DNA of 49,769 nucleotides from Clostridiales bacterium (GCA_022786995.1 JALFUW010000101.1:1-49769), one strand, 5' to 3'; counted from the first letter of the stretch, positions 31,795 to 40,946 are shown. Numbers and translations: made by a program. Notes: generated by a model from the letters alone, not told the origin.

Positions 31795-32682
31795 TCAGAA
31801 GGTATAGGATCGGACTTCACCGCGGGTGGGAATGGAAGTGGAGGCACCGGCCCGGGTCACGGCGATGGCGGCGGCCTGAGAGGCCAGCGTCAGACATGCC
31901 TGAACGGGAAGGCCCTCGACGCAGCCTGCCAGGAAGTAACCGCAGAAGGTATCGCCTGCGGCGGTGGTATCCACGGCCTTCACGGGGAAGCAGCGCTCGC
32001 TGGCAGTCTGATTGGCATCCCGGTACACAACGCCGTCGCTGCCCAGCGTCAGGACGATGGCGGTGCTGGGAAATTTTGTGTGGAGCGTTTGCAGAATCTC
32101 GGCGTTGGAGCCGGTGCAGCCTGCGATTTCCGCGCCCTCAAGCTCGTTAAGAATCAGCCAGTCCGCAAGCTCGAAAGGCGCTTTCAGCAGCTCGGGGGTG
32201 ATGGGGGAAGGGTTTACCGCCAGGCGGAAGCCAAGACGGTGGGCACTTTCCATGATGTAGGGCAGGTTGTTCACTTCGTTCTGCAGCAGAACAATATCGC
32301 CGGGCTGTCCCTGGGCAAGAACACGGTCGATGTATTCGGTGGTCAGCTCCATATTGGCACCGCCGGTGACAATGATGCAGTTCTGACCGTTGGGATCCAC
32401 CTGAATAATGGCATGACCGGTGGCGGTGGACAGGTGTGCAAGAGAAGCAACATTCACACCGCTGTCGTGCAGGCAGGTTTCCAGCATTTCACCGTCAGGG
32501 CCAATGGCGCCGGCATGGATGACGGAAGCACCGGCGCGGGCGGCAGCGATGGACTGGTTCAGCCCCTTACCGCCGCAGAAGGTATTGAATCCAAGAGAGC
32601 TGACAGTCTGCCCTGCCCGGACAAAGCTTTCGACGTTATATACCCGGTCAATGTTCAGTGAGCCAAAGTTAATGATATTCAT
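31795..32682 (-). CDS. rbsK: Ribokinase-like PfkB carbohydrate kinase
   Basis: The 295-residue kinase starts MNIINFGSLNIDRVYNV, has GFNTFCGGKGLNQSIAAARAG, the substrate-site block NGQNCIIVTGGANMEL and the anion-hole/catalytic motif DTTAAGDTFCGYFLAG. It phosphorylates a sugar with ATP in the cytoplasm. Sequence and the neighbouring rbsD and Rbs-type importer favour ribose or a ribose-like sugar. The dehydrogenases and isomerase in the regulon make a different pentose or hexose possible, so the symbol is by similarity. The start overlaps the lacI stop by four bases, with GGAGG upstream. Confidence 0.88.
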   Translation of the reverse strand: MNIINFGSLNIDRVYNVESFVRAGQTVSSLGFNTFCGGKGLNQSIAAARAGASVIHAGAIGPDGEMLETCLHDSGVNVASLAHLSTATGHAIIQVDPNGQNCIIVTGGANMELTTEYIDRVLAQGQPGDIVLLQNEVNNLPYIMESAHRLGFRLAVNPSPITPELLKAPFELADWLILNELEGAEIAGCTGSNAEILQTLHTKFPSTAIVLTLGSDGVVYRDANQTASERCFPVKAVDTTAAGDTFCGYFLAGCVEGLPVQACLTLASQAAAIAVTRAGASTSIPTRGEVRSYTF

Positions 32683-33728
32683 TGCGTTCCTCCATTGTGC
32701 TGTTTTGTATCGATTTTGCGGACACTGCCGCGAACTTTCAGGACAGGGCTAAACGTCTTGGGTACAGCGTTGATCTCCCGGGAAGGGGTTTCAATCTGGC
32801 TGACCAATGTTTTCACGACCTCGGCAGCCATTTCCGCAATGGGCTGCGCTACAGTGGTAAGCGGAGGCTGAATCAGCTCAGCAAAGAAGATGTCGTCAAA
32901 GCCGACGATGGACAGATCTCCGGGGATGCTGAGATTGTAGCTGTGCATTTCCTTATAAATACCGAACGCCATCATGTCGTTGAAGGCAAATACGGCAGTA
33001 ACATTCTGACCCAGCAGATAGGGGAGCGCCTTCTGACCGCTTTCGGTGGAGAAATCCCCCTGATAGATGAGTGTGGGGTTGAAGGGGATGCCATATTCGT
33101 CCAACGCCTTGCGGTAGCCGTTCAGACGCTGCTCACTGCTGTTGAGGTTTGCCGGGCCGGTGCAGCAGCCGATCACCCGATGCCCCTGATCCAGCAGGTG
33201 GCGGGTGGCGATATAGCCGCCGGTAAAATTATCGGGAAGGACACTGGGCAGGTTGGACTCCTCCATAGAGCGGTCGATGAAGACCACCGGCAGCTTCAGA
33301 GAATAAATGAAGGACAGGCAGCTCCAGTATTCATCGGGTGTTCCGAAGGCACTGGGGGAAATAATGATGCCGTCCACACCCCGGTCGCCGAAGATATGCA
33401 GGTAATGAAGATCCGTGCGGACGCTGTCGTTGGAGTTGCCGTAAATCAGGGTGTAGCCTGCGGCATTGACGGCAGTTTCGATGTGCTTGGACAGCTGGGC
33501 GAAAAAGAGGTTGCTGTTGTCGGGGATGATCAGGCCCAGGGTTTTGCTTTTCTGGGTCACCAGACTGACAGCCAGCTGGTTCGGGCGATAGTTCAGCTCC
33601 CGGGCGGCAGCCAGCACGGCGTTCCGGGTCTCCTGGCTGATACTGACGGGTTTGTTGTTCAGGACAAGGGAAACGGTGCTGGTAGACACGCCGGCCTGCC
33701 GGGCAACATCCTTTATCGTTACGCGCAC
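32679..33728 (-). CDS. LacI-family transcriptional regulator
   Basis: The 349-residue protein has the LacI headpiece VTIKDVARQAGVSTSTVSLV, hinge NYRPNQLAVSL and a periplasmic-binding-like core (TLGLIIPDNSNLFFAQL, DGIIISPSA, GFDDIFFAELIQPPLTTV). It probably represses both arms of the sugar regulon until the sugar or its phosphate binds. The start was set to GTG at 33728 with GGAG eight bases upstream. Candidate operators are the 20-bp palindrome 34020-34039 and a dyad over its own -35 at 33821-33837. First gene of the leftward operon. Confidence 0.92.
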   Translation of the reverse strand: MRVTIKDVARQAGVSTSTVSLVLNNKPVSISQETRNAVLAAARELNYRPNQLAVSLVTQKSKTLGLIIPDNSNLFFAQLSKHIETAVNAAGYTLIYGNSNDSVRTDLHYLHIFGDRGVDGIIISPSAFGTPDEYWSCLSFIYSLKLPVVFIDRSMEESNLPSVLPDNFTGGYIATRHLLDQGHRVIGCCTGPANLNSSEQRLNGYRKALDEYGIPFNPTLIYQGDFSTESGQKALPYLLGQNVTAVFAFNDMMAFGIYKEMHSYNLSIPGDLSIVGFDDIFFAELIQPPLTTVAQPIAEMAAEVVKTLVSQIETPSREINAVPKTFSPVLKVRGSVRKIDTKQHNGGTQ

Positions 33729-33803
33729 ATAAATCACTCCAATGTCAGATGAGAAACATTATCATGGACTAAAATATTTTAATTATTTCATTTGCCACTA
33801 AAA

Positions 33804-33832
33804 AATTTAACACAATTTTTACCAATTGTCAA
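33804..33832 (-). promoter_or_regulatory. Promoter of the lacI-rbsK-gfo-gfo operon
   Basis: On the minus strand TTGACA (complement of 33827-33832), a 17-base spacer and TAAATT (complement of 33804-33809). An ACCAATTG/CAATCGGT dyad overlaps the -35 at 33821-33837 and may be an autoregulatory site. The region 33729-34107 is very AT-rich and has no gene. Confidence 0.65.
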
Positions 33833-33960
33833 TCGGTAAATGCACAAATATCACTCGAAAATTAAAATTATTTAATTTGACAAATAAATAGTTTAACTGT
33901 CAAAATGCACATAATTTAATTTGTTTTAATATTACATGCAACGAATTCGTCAAACAACCC

Positions 33961-33989
33961 TTGACAGAAGCAAAATGAAGTGGTAATTT
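33961..33989 (+). promoter_or_regulatory. Promoter of the rightward sugar operon
   Basis: TTGACA at 33961-33966, a 17-base spacer and TAATTT at 33984-33989. Predicted start near 33996, about 24 bases before the palindromic operator. Confidence 0.65.
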
Positions 33990-34019
33990 TGGGTCAAAGG
34001 AAAGCGAGATGCAAGAAAA

Positions 34020-34039
34020 TAGTTAAAACGTTTTAACTA
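34020..34039. promoter_or_regulatory. Perfect palindromic LacI-type operator
   Basis: TAGTTAAAACGTTTTAACTA is a perfect 20-bp palindrome with the central CG typical of LacI-family operators. It lies just downstream of the predicted start of the rightward operon, where a bound repressor would block elongation. Assignment to the neighbouring LacI protein is inferred from proximity. Confidence 0.7.
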
Positions 34040-34107
34040 CAGTGCGGAAGGGGCAACAATTTGCAACGCTTTTCACGATATTCAGTAATAAAAAAGGAGA
34101 GATTATC

Positions 34108-34902
34108 ATGAAGTTTTCCTGCTGTATCGAAATGATTTATCTGGAGTATGATTTTGTTGACCGCATCCGCAAGGCCAAGGAGGATGGTTTCGAATACTTT
34201 GAGTTCTGGAACTGGGACAACAAGGACATCCCCGCCATCAAGAAGGTTATGGAAGAAACTGGCATGAAGCTGGCAGCCTTCCAGGGCAACTCCACCGGCC
34301 GTATGTGTGATGCGCAGGATGCCGGGATTTATATGGAAGGCGTGAAGAAAGGCATCGAGGTCGCCAAGGAGCTGAACGCCGCCAACATGTTCCTGATGAG
34401 CGACATCATGCAGGAAGACCGCTCTGTGAAGCCTTTCGATCGCCCCGTTACCGATGAAGAGAAGCGCGCTGCCAGCATGGCCATCCTGAAGCAGGTCGCC
34501 CAGCTGCTGGAGGGCACGAACATCACCGCCATCATCGAGCCGCTGAACACCTATGTGGATCACGCCGGTTACTCCCTGTGCCACACCGCTCCCGCAGTTG
34601 CGATGCTCAAGGAGCTGAACAGCGATCATGTGAAGCTATTGTACGATGCCTACCACATGCAGATCATGGAGGGCAACATCATCGACACCATCAAGGCCAA
34701 CGCCCAGTACTTCGGTCACTTCCACATTGCCGATGTTCCCGGCAGATACCAGCCCGGCACCGGCGAACTGAATTACAGCAACATCCTGACCGCTTTGAAC
34801 GAGACCGGCTACGATCGGATCTGCGGCTTCGAGTGCACCCCCAAGGGTGCGGACAGCTCCACGGTTATGAAGGAGCTGCTGGCACAGTTCGCCTCCTGCT
34901 GA
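34108..34902 (+). CDS. Hydroxypyruvate-isomerase-like TIM-barrel protein
   Basis: The 264-residue protein is a Xyl_isom_like TIM barrel. Candidate metal ligands and active-site residues are seen in AIIEPLN, YDAYHMQIMEG, FGHFHIADVPGRYQPGTGE and CGFECTP, in the order of hydroxypyruvate isomerase and related sugar epimerases. It would interconvert keto and aldo forms or epimerise a keto-sugar. It is the first gene of the rightward operon, with AAAGGAGA before the ATG and 11 bases to rbsD. True hydroxypyruvate isomerase activity is not required by the context; a sugar 3-epimerase or keto-acid isomerase is equally possible. Confidence 0.85.
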   Translation: MKFSCCIEMIYLEYDFVDRIRKAKEDGFEYFEFWNWDNKDIPAIKKVMEETGMKLAAFQGNSTGRMCDAQDAGIYMEGVKKGIEVAKELNAANMFLMSDIMQEDRSVKPFDRPVTDEEKRAASMAILKQVAQLLEGTNITAIIEPLNTYVDHAGYSLCHTAPAVAMLKELNSDHVKLLYDAYHMQIMEGNIIDTIKANAQYFGHFHIADVPGRYQPGTGELNYSNILTALNETGYDRICGFECTPKGADSSTVMKELLAQFASC

Positions 34903-34913
34903 GAGGTCAGACG

Positions 34914-35315
34914 ATGAAAAAAGGAACTTGTCTGAACAGCGAAGTCTCCTATGTGATCGCGAAGCTGGGGCATTTTGACACGCTGACCATCGGCGATGCC
35001 GGTCTTCCCATCCCGGATGGTGTGCAGCGGATCGATCTTGCGGTCAAGATGGGGCTGCCCGGTTTCCGAGACGTTCTGGAGACCGTCCTCAGCGAGATGA
35101 AAATTCAGAAGGCCACCATTGCCGCAGAAATGGTGGAAATCAATCCTGAACTGTACGAATACATGAAAGCGCGTATCGCACAGGAGGGCGCAGAGCTGGT
35201 GCTGGTTCCCCATGAGGAATTGAAGCGGCAAAGCGCGTCCAGTAAAGCGGTGGTTCGCACCGGCGAATGCAAGGCATACGCAAATGTGATTCTGGAATCC
35301 AACGTTACGTTCTGA
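34914..35315 (+). CDS. rbsD: D-ribose pyranase (RbsD-like)
   Basis: The 133-residue protein matches RbsD/FucU mutarotases: LNSEVSYVIAKLGHFDTLTIGDAGLP with catalytic H20 and the conserved D22/D28, and a C-terminal VVRTGECKAYANVILES. It converts the pyranose form of ribose (or a related sugar) to the furanose accepted by the kinase, in the cytoplasm. It lies between the TIM-barrel and dehydrogenase genes, not next to rbsA as in most ribose operons. The start has GAGG upstream. Confidence 0.9.
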   Translation: MKKGTCLNSEVSYVIAKLGHFDTLTIGDAGLPIPDGVQRIDLAVKMGLPGFRDVLETVLSEMKIQKATIAAEMVEINPELYEYMKARIAQEGAELVLVPHEELKRQSASSKAVVRTGECKAYANVILESNVTF

Positions 35316-35333
35316 TTTAGGAGGAAAATGATT

Positions 35334-36362
35334 ATGAAAGAAACCATGAAGGCAGCTGTTTTTGAAGGCGAAGGCAAACTGGTTCTGAAGGAAGTACCCA
35401 CCCCCAAGATCCGCAAGCCTGATGACATCATTGGCAAAATCGAAGTCTGCTCCATCTGCGGTACGGACGTGCATATGACCAACGTTCCCGCTGGTTACCC
35501 CGCGACCCCCGGCACCATTCTGGGACACGAGCTGGTGGCGACAGTTGCCGAGATCGGCAGCGGTGTTACCCAGTTCCAGGTGGGAGACCGTTTCGTGGTC
35601 AACCCCAACGAGTACTGCGGCGCCTGCTGGTACTGCAAGAACAACCTGCCCAACGAGTGCGAAACCATTCAGGCTATGGGCATCGACGTGGACGGCGGCT
35701 TCGCCGAGTACGTCCGGGTGTCCGAGAAGATGGCTTTCAAGCTGCCCGAAACCCTGCCCACCCCCATCGCCGCCTATGCCGAGCCTCTGGCCTGTGTCAT
35801 CAATGGCGCCAACAAGATGCGTGTGAACCCCGCTGAAAGCGTCTGTGTCATCGGTGCTGGCCCTGTGGGTCTGCTGTTCATCCAGCTGCTGAAGGCCTCC
35901 GGCGCCAAGCCCATCATTTCCGTGGAACCCAATCCTCTGCGCCGGGAGTACGCCCTGAAGTGCGGCGCTGACTACGTCGTCGATCCCATCAACGAAAACA
36001 CCAAGGAGCGCGTAATGGAGATCACCGGCCGCGGCGCCGACTACTCCATTGACGTGGTAGGCAACCAGTTCCCCGCGGCGCTGGACGTCATCCGCAAGGG
36101 CGGCACCTGCCTGCTGATGGGCAACAACGCCAGAGCGAACCCCGCCATCACCCAGAGTCAGATCACTTACAAGGAAGCAAAGGTGCTGGGCACCTGGCTG
36201 GCCAACGCTTCCTTTGATCAGGCGGTTCGGCTGCTGGATTCCGGCCTGCTGAATCTGGAGTTCATGATCACCCACACCCTGCCGCTGGATCAGATTCACG
36301 AGGCCATTGACCTGCTCAGACGGGGCGAAGGCGTGGAAGTGCTGGTTGATCCGAACCTGTAA
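35334..36362 (+). CDS. Zinc-dependent medium-chain alcohol/polyol dehydrogenase
   Basis: The 342-residue enzyme has catalytic zinc residues C42 (CSICGTD), H65-E66 (GHE) and the structural zinc cysteines C95, C98, C101 and C109. The NAD fold follows as VIGAGPVGLLFIQLL, with SVEPNPLRREYALKCGADYV. It is in the sorbitol/threonine/galactitol dehydrogenase branch, which oxidises polyols or sugar hydroxyls. Start was taken at 35334, nine bases after AGGAGG; the ATG at 35328 is an alternative. It sits inside the sugar operon between rbsD and the M24 gene. Confidence 0.92.
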   Translation: MKETMKAAVFEGEGKLVLKEVPTPKIRKPDDIIGKIEVCSICGTDVHMTNVPAGYPATPGTILGHELVATVAEIGSGVTQFQVGDRFVVNPNEYCGACWYCKNNLPNECETIQAMGIDVDGGFAEYVRVSEKMAFKLPETLPTPIAAYAEPLACVINGANKMRVNPAESVCVIGAGPVGLLFIQLLKASGAKPIISVEPNPLRREYALKCGADYVVDPINENTKERVMEITGRGADYSIDVVGNQFPAALDVIRKGGTCLLMGNNARANPAITQSQITYKEAKVLGTWLANASFDQAVRLLDSGLLNLEFMITHTLPLDQIHEAIDLLRRGEGVEVLVDPNL

Positions 36363-36386
36363 TGAACTGCATGGGGGATTGAGATT

Positions 36387-37526
36387 ATGAAAACTTATGT
36401 GGAAGATAAGACCGTCGCCGGTCGTAAGCAGGAAATTGCCATCAAGGTTGAACGGCTGAAGAAGGCCATGGCGGAAGAAGGTCTGGACGCCGTCATCATC
36501 AACAAGAGCAACAACTTCTCCTGGATTACTGCCGGTGCCAGCAATATCATCACCCGTTACTGCGAGGAGGGCGTCACCTCCATCGTGATCACCAAAGAGG
36601 GTGGTCAGTATATCCTTGCCAACAACATCGAGTATCCCCGCATCGTGATGGAAGAGGATATCGAGGCTCTGGGCTTCGAGATCAAGAGCCAGTACTGGTT
36701 TGAGGACAAGTGGCTGGACTACGTCAAGGAGATCGTAGGCAGCGGTAAGTATGGCTGCGACGTGAAGTTCCCCGGCGCGGTGGATGCCAATGCGCTGATT
36801 AACCGCTGCCAGTACAGCCTGACCGACAACGACATCGCCCGTTACCTGTATCTGGGCGAGACGTTCTCCAGGGGCCTGGAAGAGGTCATCGCTCAGGTTC
36901 GCCCTGGCGATATGGAGCGGGACATCGTGGGCAGAATCAACGAGAACCTGTGGAAGTACGACATTGACACGGTTTTGTATTTGGTTGCCGGTGATGAGCG
37001 GATTAAAAACTTCCGCCATTGTATCCCCACCGACAATAAGATCGATAAGATGATGATGGTTTCCTGCAACGGCCGGTATAAAGGCCTCGTCACCAAGACC
37101 ACCCGTTTCGTCTGCTTCGGCGATCCCGGCGAGGCGTTCCTGAAGCAGTATGACGACACGCTGGACATCGAAAATCGGATGATGGCCGCTACCACCATCG
37201 GCACCGATGACATTGTTCCTCACCGGCTGGCCAAGGAGCTGTACGCCCAGAAGGGTTATCCCGAAATGTGGAAGGTTCACCATCAGGGCGGCCCCCAGGG
37301 TTACACCAATGGCTACTATCTGGTCACCGAGCAGAACCATGGCATCATCCAGGAGAACCAGTGCTATTGCTATAACCCCTCCATTACCGGCACCAAGACC
37401 GAGGATGGATTCATTGTTACCAAGGAAGGGCCCATCATGATCACCCGTCCCGTGCTGTTCCCCTGCAAGGAAGCGGTTGTGAACGGCGTTACCGTCAAGC
37501 GTCCCGGCGTTCTGGTGATCGATTAA
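36387..37526 (+). CDS. M24 (Xaa-Pro aminopeptidase/creatinase-fold) homologue lacking most metal ligands
   Basis: The 379-residue protein has a creatinase-type N-terminal domain (RLKKAMAEEGLDAVIINKSN) and a C-terminal pita-bread fold. In active M24 peptidases two aspartates lie in ID.G and SD.TR; here the places read MMMVSCNGRYKG and TKTTRF, so both are gone. The histidine region reads KVHHQGGPQGY, the EPG glutamate is replaced (YCYNPSI), and only the last glutamate region (TEDGFIVTKEGP) survives. Two-metal peptidase activity is therefore unlikely; the protein may be a creatinase-like hydrolase, lyase or a binding protein. Length and reading frame are intact, so it is not a pseudogene. It lies 24 bases after the dehydrogenase and 18 before rbsA. 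Confidence 0.8.
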   Translation: MKTYVEDKTVAGRKQEIAIKVERLKKAMAEEGLDAVIINKSNNFSWITAGASNIITRYCEEGVTSIVITKEGGQYILANNIEYPRIVMEEDIEALGFEIKSQYWFEDKWLDYVKEIVGSGKYGCDVKFPGAVDANALINRCQYSLTDNDIARYLYLGETFSRGLEEVIAQVRPGDMERDIVGRINENLWKYDIDTVLYLVAGDERIKNFRHCIPTDNKIDKMMMVSCNGRYKGLVTKTTRFVCFGDPGEAFLKQYDDTLDIENRMMAATTIGTDDIVPHRLAKELYAQKGYPEMWKVHHQGGPQGYTNGYYLVTEQNHGIIQENQCYCYNPSITGTKTEDGFIVTKEGPIMITRPVLFPCKEAVVNGVTVKRPGVLVID

Positions 37527-37544
37527 CCGCGAAAGGAGACAATC

Positions 37545-39047
37545 GTGGCAGAACAGATTTTAAAGCTGGAAAAAATCACAAAGGTTTTTCCGGGCGTAAA
37601 GGCGCTGGACGGCGTGACCTTCGAGCTGGAGAAGGGCGAGGTGCACGTCCTGCTGGGTGAAAACGGCGCCGGTAAGTCCACACTGATGAAGGTTCTGGCA
37701 GGTGTACACCAGCAGGATGGCGGACGAATCCTCTACAAGGGCGAGGAAGTAAAGTTCACCAATCCCAAACAGGCCCAGGAAAAGCACATCGCCATCATCT
37801 ATCAGGAATTTAACCTGATGCCCAACCTGACCGTTGGTCAGAATATCTATCTGGGGCGTGAGCCGAGAAAGAAGAACGGGCTGATCGACGAGAAGAAGAT
37901 GTACGCCGATGCCCAGAAGATGCTGGACTTCCTGCAGAGCGACATCGACGTCCACGAAATGGTGGAAAATCTGGGTGTCGCGAAGCAGCAGCTGGTCGAG
38001 GTGGCCAAGGCGCTGTCCATCGACGCGGAGATCCTGATCATGGACGAACCCACCGCCTCTCTGAGTGACCCCGAAATCGAGCAGCTCTTCAAGACCATCA
38101 AGCGTTTGCAGGAGCAGCAGGTTTCCATCATCTACATCTCCCACCGCCTTCAGGAGCTGAAGGTGGTAGGAAATCGGATCACTGTCATTCGGGACGGCAA
38201 GAGCATCGGCACCCGGGGTATTCACGAGTGCACCATGGACGAGCTGATCGCCATGATGGTGGGCCGCGAGGTGCGCAATGACCGCATCCGCACGGAAAAT
38301 ACGGCGCAGGAAGAGGAAGCCGTCCGGGTAGAGCACATCAGCAACAAAAAGCTGCGGGATGTGAGCATGTATGTGCGTAAGGGCGAGATCGTGGGCATTG
38401 CCGGTCTGGTAGGCTCCGGCCGCACAGAGCTGGCCAATGCCATCTACGGTATCGATGCCAAGCGCAGCGGCACTGTTACCATGTTCGGCAGGGAGCTGAA
38501 GAAGCCCTCTCCCGGACTGAACATCAAAAATCACATGGGCTTCATCCCCGAAAGCCGCAAAGAGGATGGCCTGGCTCTGAGCATGCCCATCCGCAGCAAC
38601 GTGACCTGCGCTTCCCTGAAGAAGCTGTTCCCCTCCGGCTGGATCAACAGTAAGAAGGAGAAGGAGGTTTCTTCCAGGTTCTGCAAGGATCTGCGGCTGA
38701 ATACCGAAAATATGGAAATGCTGGCACAGAACCTGTCCGGTGGCAACCAGCAGAAGGTGGTTCTCGCCAAGTGGATGTGTACGGATTCCGATTTCCTGAT
38801 CTTTGACGAGCCTACCCGCGGCATTGACGTGGGGGCCAAGGAGGAAATTCACAATCTGATCAACGAACTGGCAAGGCAGGGTGTGGGCATCATTATGATC
38901 TCTTCCGATCTGCCTGAGATTCTGACTCTGTCCGACCGCATCTATGTCATGCGGGAGGGCCGCATCGTAACGGAATTGCCCGGCGTGGGAACGACGCAGG
39001 AAGATATCATCGGATACGCGGCAGGAAAGGAGGAAGCCAATGCATAA
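37545..39047 (+). CDS. rbsA: Sugar ABC transporter ATP-binding protein, two ATPase domains
   Basis: The 500-residue protein is a tandem ABC ATPase of the RbsA type. The first domain has Walker A LLGENGAGKSTLMKV, Walker B ILIMDEPTASLSD and ISHR. The second has a degenerate Walker A (GLVGSGRTELANAIYG), the signature NLSGGNQQKVVLAKWM and IFDEPTRGIDVGAKEEI. It powers import by the two following permeases. Translation starts at GTG with AAAGGAGA upstream. It overlaps the next gene by eight bases. Substrate by family: ribose, allose, xylose or similar. Confidence 0.93.
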   Translation: MAEQILKLEKITKVFPGVKALDGVTFELEKGEVHVLLGENGAGKSTLMKVLAGVHQQDGGRILYKGEEVKFTNPKQAQEKHIAIIYQEFNLMPNLTVGQNIYLGREPRKKNGLIDEKKMYADAQKMLDFLQSDIDVHEMVENLGVAKQQLVEVAKALSIDAEILIMDEPTASLSDPEIEQLFKTIKRLQEQQVSIIYISHRLQELKVVGNRITVIRDGKSIGTRGIHECTMDELIAMMVGREVRNDRIRTENTAQEEEAVRVEHISNKKLRDVSMYVRKGEIVGIAGLVGSGRTELANAIYGIDAKRSGTVTMFGRELKKPSPGLNIKNHMGFIPESRKEDGLALSMPIRSNVTCASLKKLFPSGWINSKKEKEVSSRFCKDLRLNTENMEMLAQNLSGGNQQKVVLAKWMCTDSDFLIFDEPTRGIDVGAKEEIHNLINELARQGVGIIMISSDLPEILTLSDRIYVMREGRIVTELPGVGTTQEDIIGYAAGKEEANA

Positions 39048-39999
39048 TTTGACAGAGAATAAGGCAGTTCAGATGCTGAAAAAGGTTCCGGGTAATATTT
39101 ATACCCTGATCGCGATTACACTGGTGTTCTGGATCTGCTGCAAGCCCGGCACCTTCATGACGGGCAGCAACCTGATCAACATTGTCCGGCAGTGTTCCTT
39201 CCTGGCAATTGTGTCCATCGGCTCTCTGCTTGCCATCATTACCGGCGGTATTGACTTGTCCGTGGGCGGCACCATGTGCTTCTCCGGCGTTGTGGCGGCG
39301 GTTCTGGCGTCCAAGGGGCAGCCCATGGTGGTGGTCGTGCTGGCGGCTGTTCTGGCAGGCACCCTGATCGGCGCGCTGAACGGTATCATCATTGCACGCA
39401 ACAACGTGGCTCCCTTCATTATCACGCTGGCGACCTGGAACGTGGCGGATTCGCTGGCACTGGTCACGGCGGGTGGCGCTACTGTCACCGTGGAAGATCC
39501 GAACTTCCGGTTCCTGGGTGGCAGCGACATCGGTTTCCTGCCGGTGTGCGTGATCGTCGCGCTGATGATTTATGTTCTGTTCTATATCATTACCCAGAGA
39601 ACCAAGACTGGTACCTATATCTACGCGATCGGCGGCAATGAGAACGCTGCCCATCTGACAGGCATCAACGTGGCGAAGATCAAGTTCCTGGTGTACACCT
39701 TCAGCGGCTTTACCGCAGCTCTGGCAGGCGTGATGCTGGCCTCCCGGCTGGGAAGCGCCAACCCCGGTCAGGGCGACGGCTATGAGTTCTACGGTATCGC
39801 CAGCGCGGTGGTGGCCGGTGCCTCCATGGCAGGCGGCAACGGCACGGTCTGGCATACTCTGATTGGCGCTCTTGTCATCACCATTCTGAGAAGTGGTCTG
39901 AACATTGCCGGTATTCCCAATTCCTGGCAGATGGTGGTTCTGGGCGTGGTTATTGTAGGTGTTGTCTTTATTGATGTCATGAGCAGGAGGAAGAAGTAA
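39040..39999 (+). CDS. Sugar ABC transporter permease 1 (RbsC type)
   Basis: The 319-residue membrane protein has eight to ten helices and the BPD_transp_2 signature region, GGIDLSVGGTMCFSGVVAAV, GNENAAHLTGINVAKIKF and GGNGTVWHTLIGALVI. It forms half of the inner-membrane channel with permease 2. Start at 39040 overlaps rbsA; stop overlaps permease 2 (TAATG). Confidence 0.92.
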   Translation: MHNLTENKAVQMLKKVPGNIYTLIAITLVFWICCKPGTFMTGSNLINIVRQCSFLAIVSIGSLLAIITGGIDLSVGGTMCFSGVVAAVLASKGQPMVVVVLAAVLAGTLIGALNGIIIARNNVAPFIITLATWNVADSLALVTAGGATVTVEDPNFRFLGGSDIGFLPVCVIVALMIYVLFYIITQRTKTGTYIYAIGGNENAAHLTGINVAKIKFLVYTFSGFTAALAGVMLASRLGSANPGQGDGYEFYGIASAVVAGASMAGGNGTVWHTLIGALVITILRSGLNIAGIPNSWQMVVLGVVIVGVVFIDVMSRRKK

Positions 40000-40946
40000 T
40001 GAAAAAGAATTTTTCAATGCCGGATTCCGTTTCCCGTCTGCTCGCGATCGTCATCATCTCCATTGGCCTGAGCATCGCCTGTCCCAACTTCCTTACGGTC
40101 AACAACATCCTGAACATTTTCAATCAGGCATCCATGAACGTGTTCATCGCCATCGGTATGATGATGACCATGCTGATTGCCGGCATTGACCTTTCCGTTG
40201 GTTCTGTTGTGGCACTGTCCTCTGTGGTTGCGGCCCGGTTCTTCTTCTCGGACAGCCTGCTCAGCATTGGCGCCGGTATTCTGGTGGCACTGCTCATCGG
40301 TTTGGTCTGCGGTCTGGTAAACGGCTCTCTGGTAGCCTACTTCAACCTGCCAGCCTTTCTGGTCACCTTTGGCGTGTCTCAGGTGGCACGGGGCATCTCC
40401 TACCTGATGATGAACGGTAAGGTGTTCAATGGTTTCAGCAAGACCTTTAAAATCATCGGCAAGGCCCGTCTCATTGGCAAGATTCAGATGCCCATTCTGA
40501 TTATGCTGGTCTGCATGATCCTGATGGCAGTGTTCCTGAAGAAATCCAATCTGGGTCGCCAGATTTACACCACCGGCGCAAATCCCAGCGCAGCCCGGTA
40601 CTCCGGCATCAACACCCGGCGCATTACGCTGCTGTGCTATGCCATGTCAGGTATGTTCGCGGCACTGGCAGGTGTCATCTGGATCTCCCGTCTGGACGCG
40701 GCAGAAGCCACCATCGGCGCCAGCTACGCCAACGATGCCATCGCGGCGGCGGCCATCGGCGGTATCTCCTTCTCCGGCGGCCGTGGCAAGGTGTTCGGCA
40801 CTCTGCTGGGCGCAGTGCTGCTGACCCTCATTAAAAATGGCATGAATCAGCTGGGCATTCCCACGGAATACCAGAAGTTGGTGACCGGCGCGGTGATCAT
40901 CATCGCCGTTCTGATCGACCGCAAATCCGCAAAGATCACCCGATAA
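39999..40946 (+). CDS. Sugar ABC transporter permease 2 (RbsC type)
   Basis: The 315-residue protein is a second, distinct RbsC-like permease: GIDLSVGSVVALSSVVAA, TTGANPSAARYSGINTRRI and FSGGRGKVFGTLLGAVLL. Having two different permease genes points to a heterodimeric channel, less common than the single RbsC of ribose systems. It is followed by a hairpin at 40953-40977 and then the binding protein. Confidence 0.92.
   Translation: MKKNFSMPDSVSRLLAIVIISIGLSIACPNFLTVNNILNIFNQASMNVFIAIGMMMTMLIAGIDLSVGSVVALSSVVAARFFFSDSLLSIGAGILVALLIGLVCGLVNGSLVAYFNLPAFLVTFGVSQVARGISYLMMNGKVFNGFSKTFKIIGKARLIGKIQMPILIMLVCMILMAVFLKKSNLGRQIYTTGANPSAARYSGINTRRITLLCYAMSGMFAALAGVIWISRLDAAEATIGASYANDAIAAAAIGGISFSGGRGKVFGTLLGAVLLTLIKNGMNQLGIPTEYQKLVTGAVIIIAVLIDRKSAKITR

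Noticed and set aside
34809..37340. Minus-strand frame of more than 800 codons through the sugar operon
   Set aside because: It crosses three overlapping real genes in antisense and has no start context or domain.
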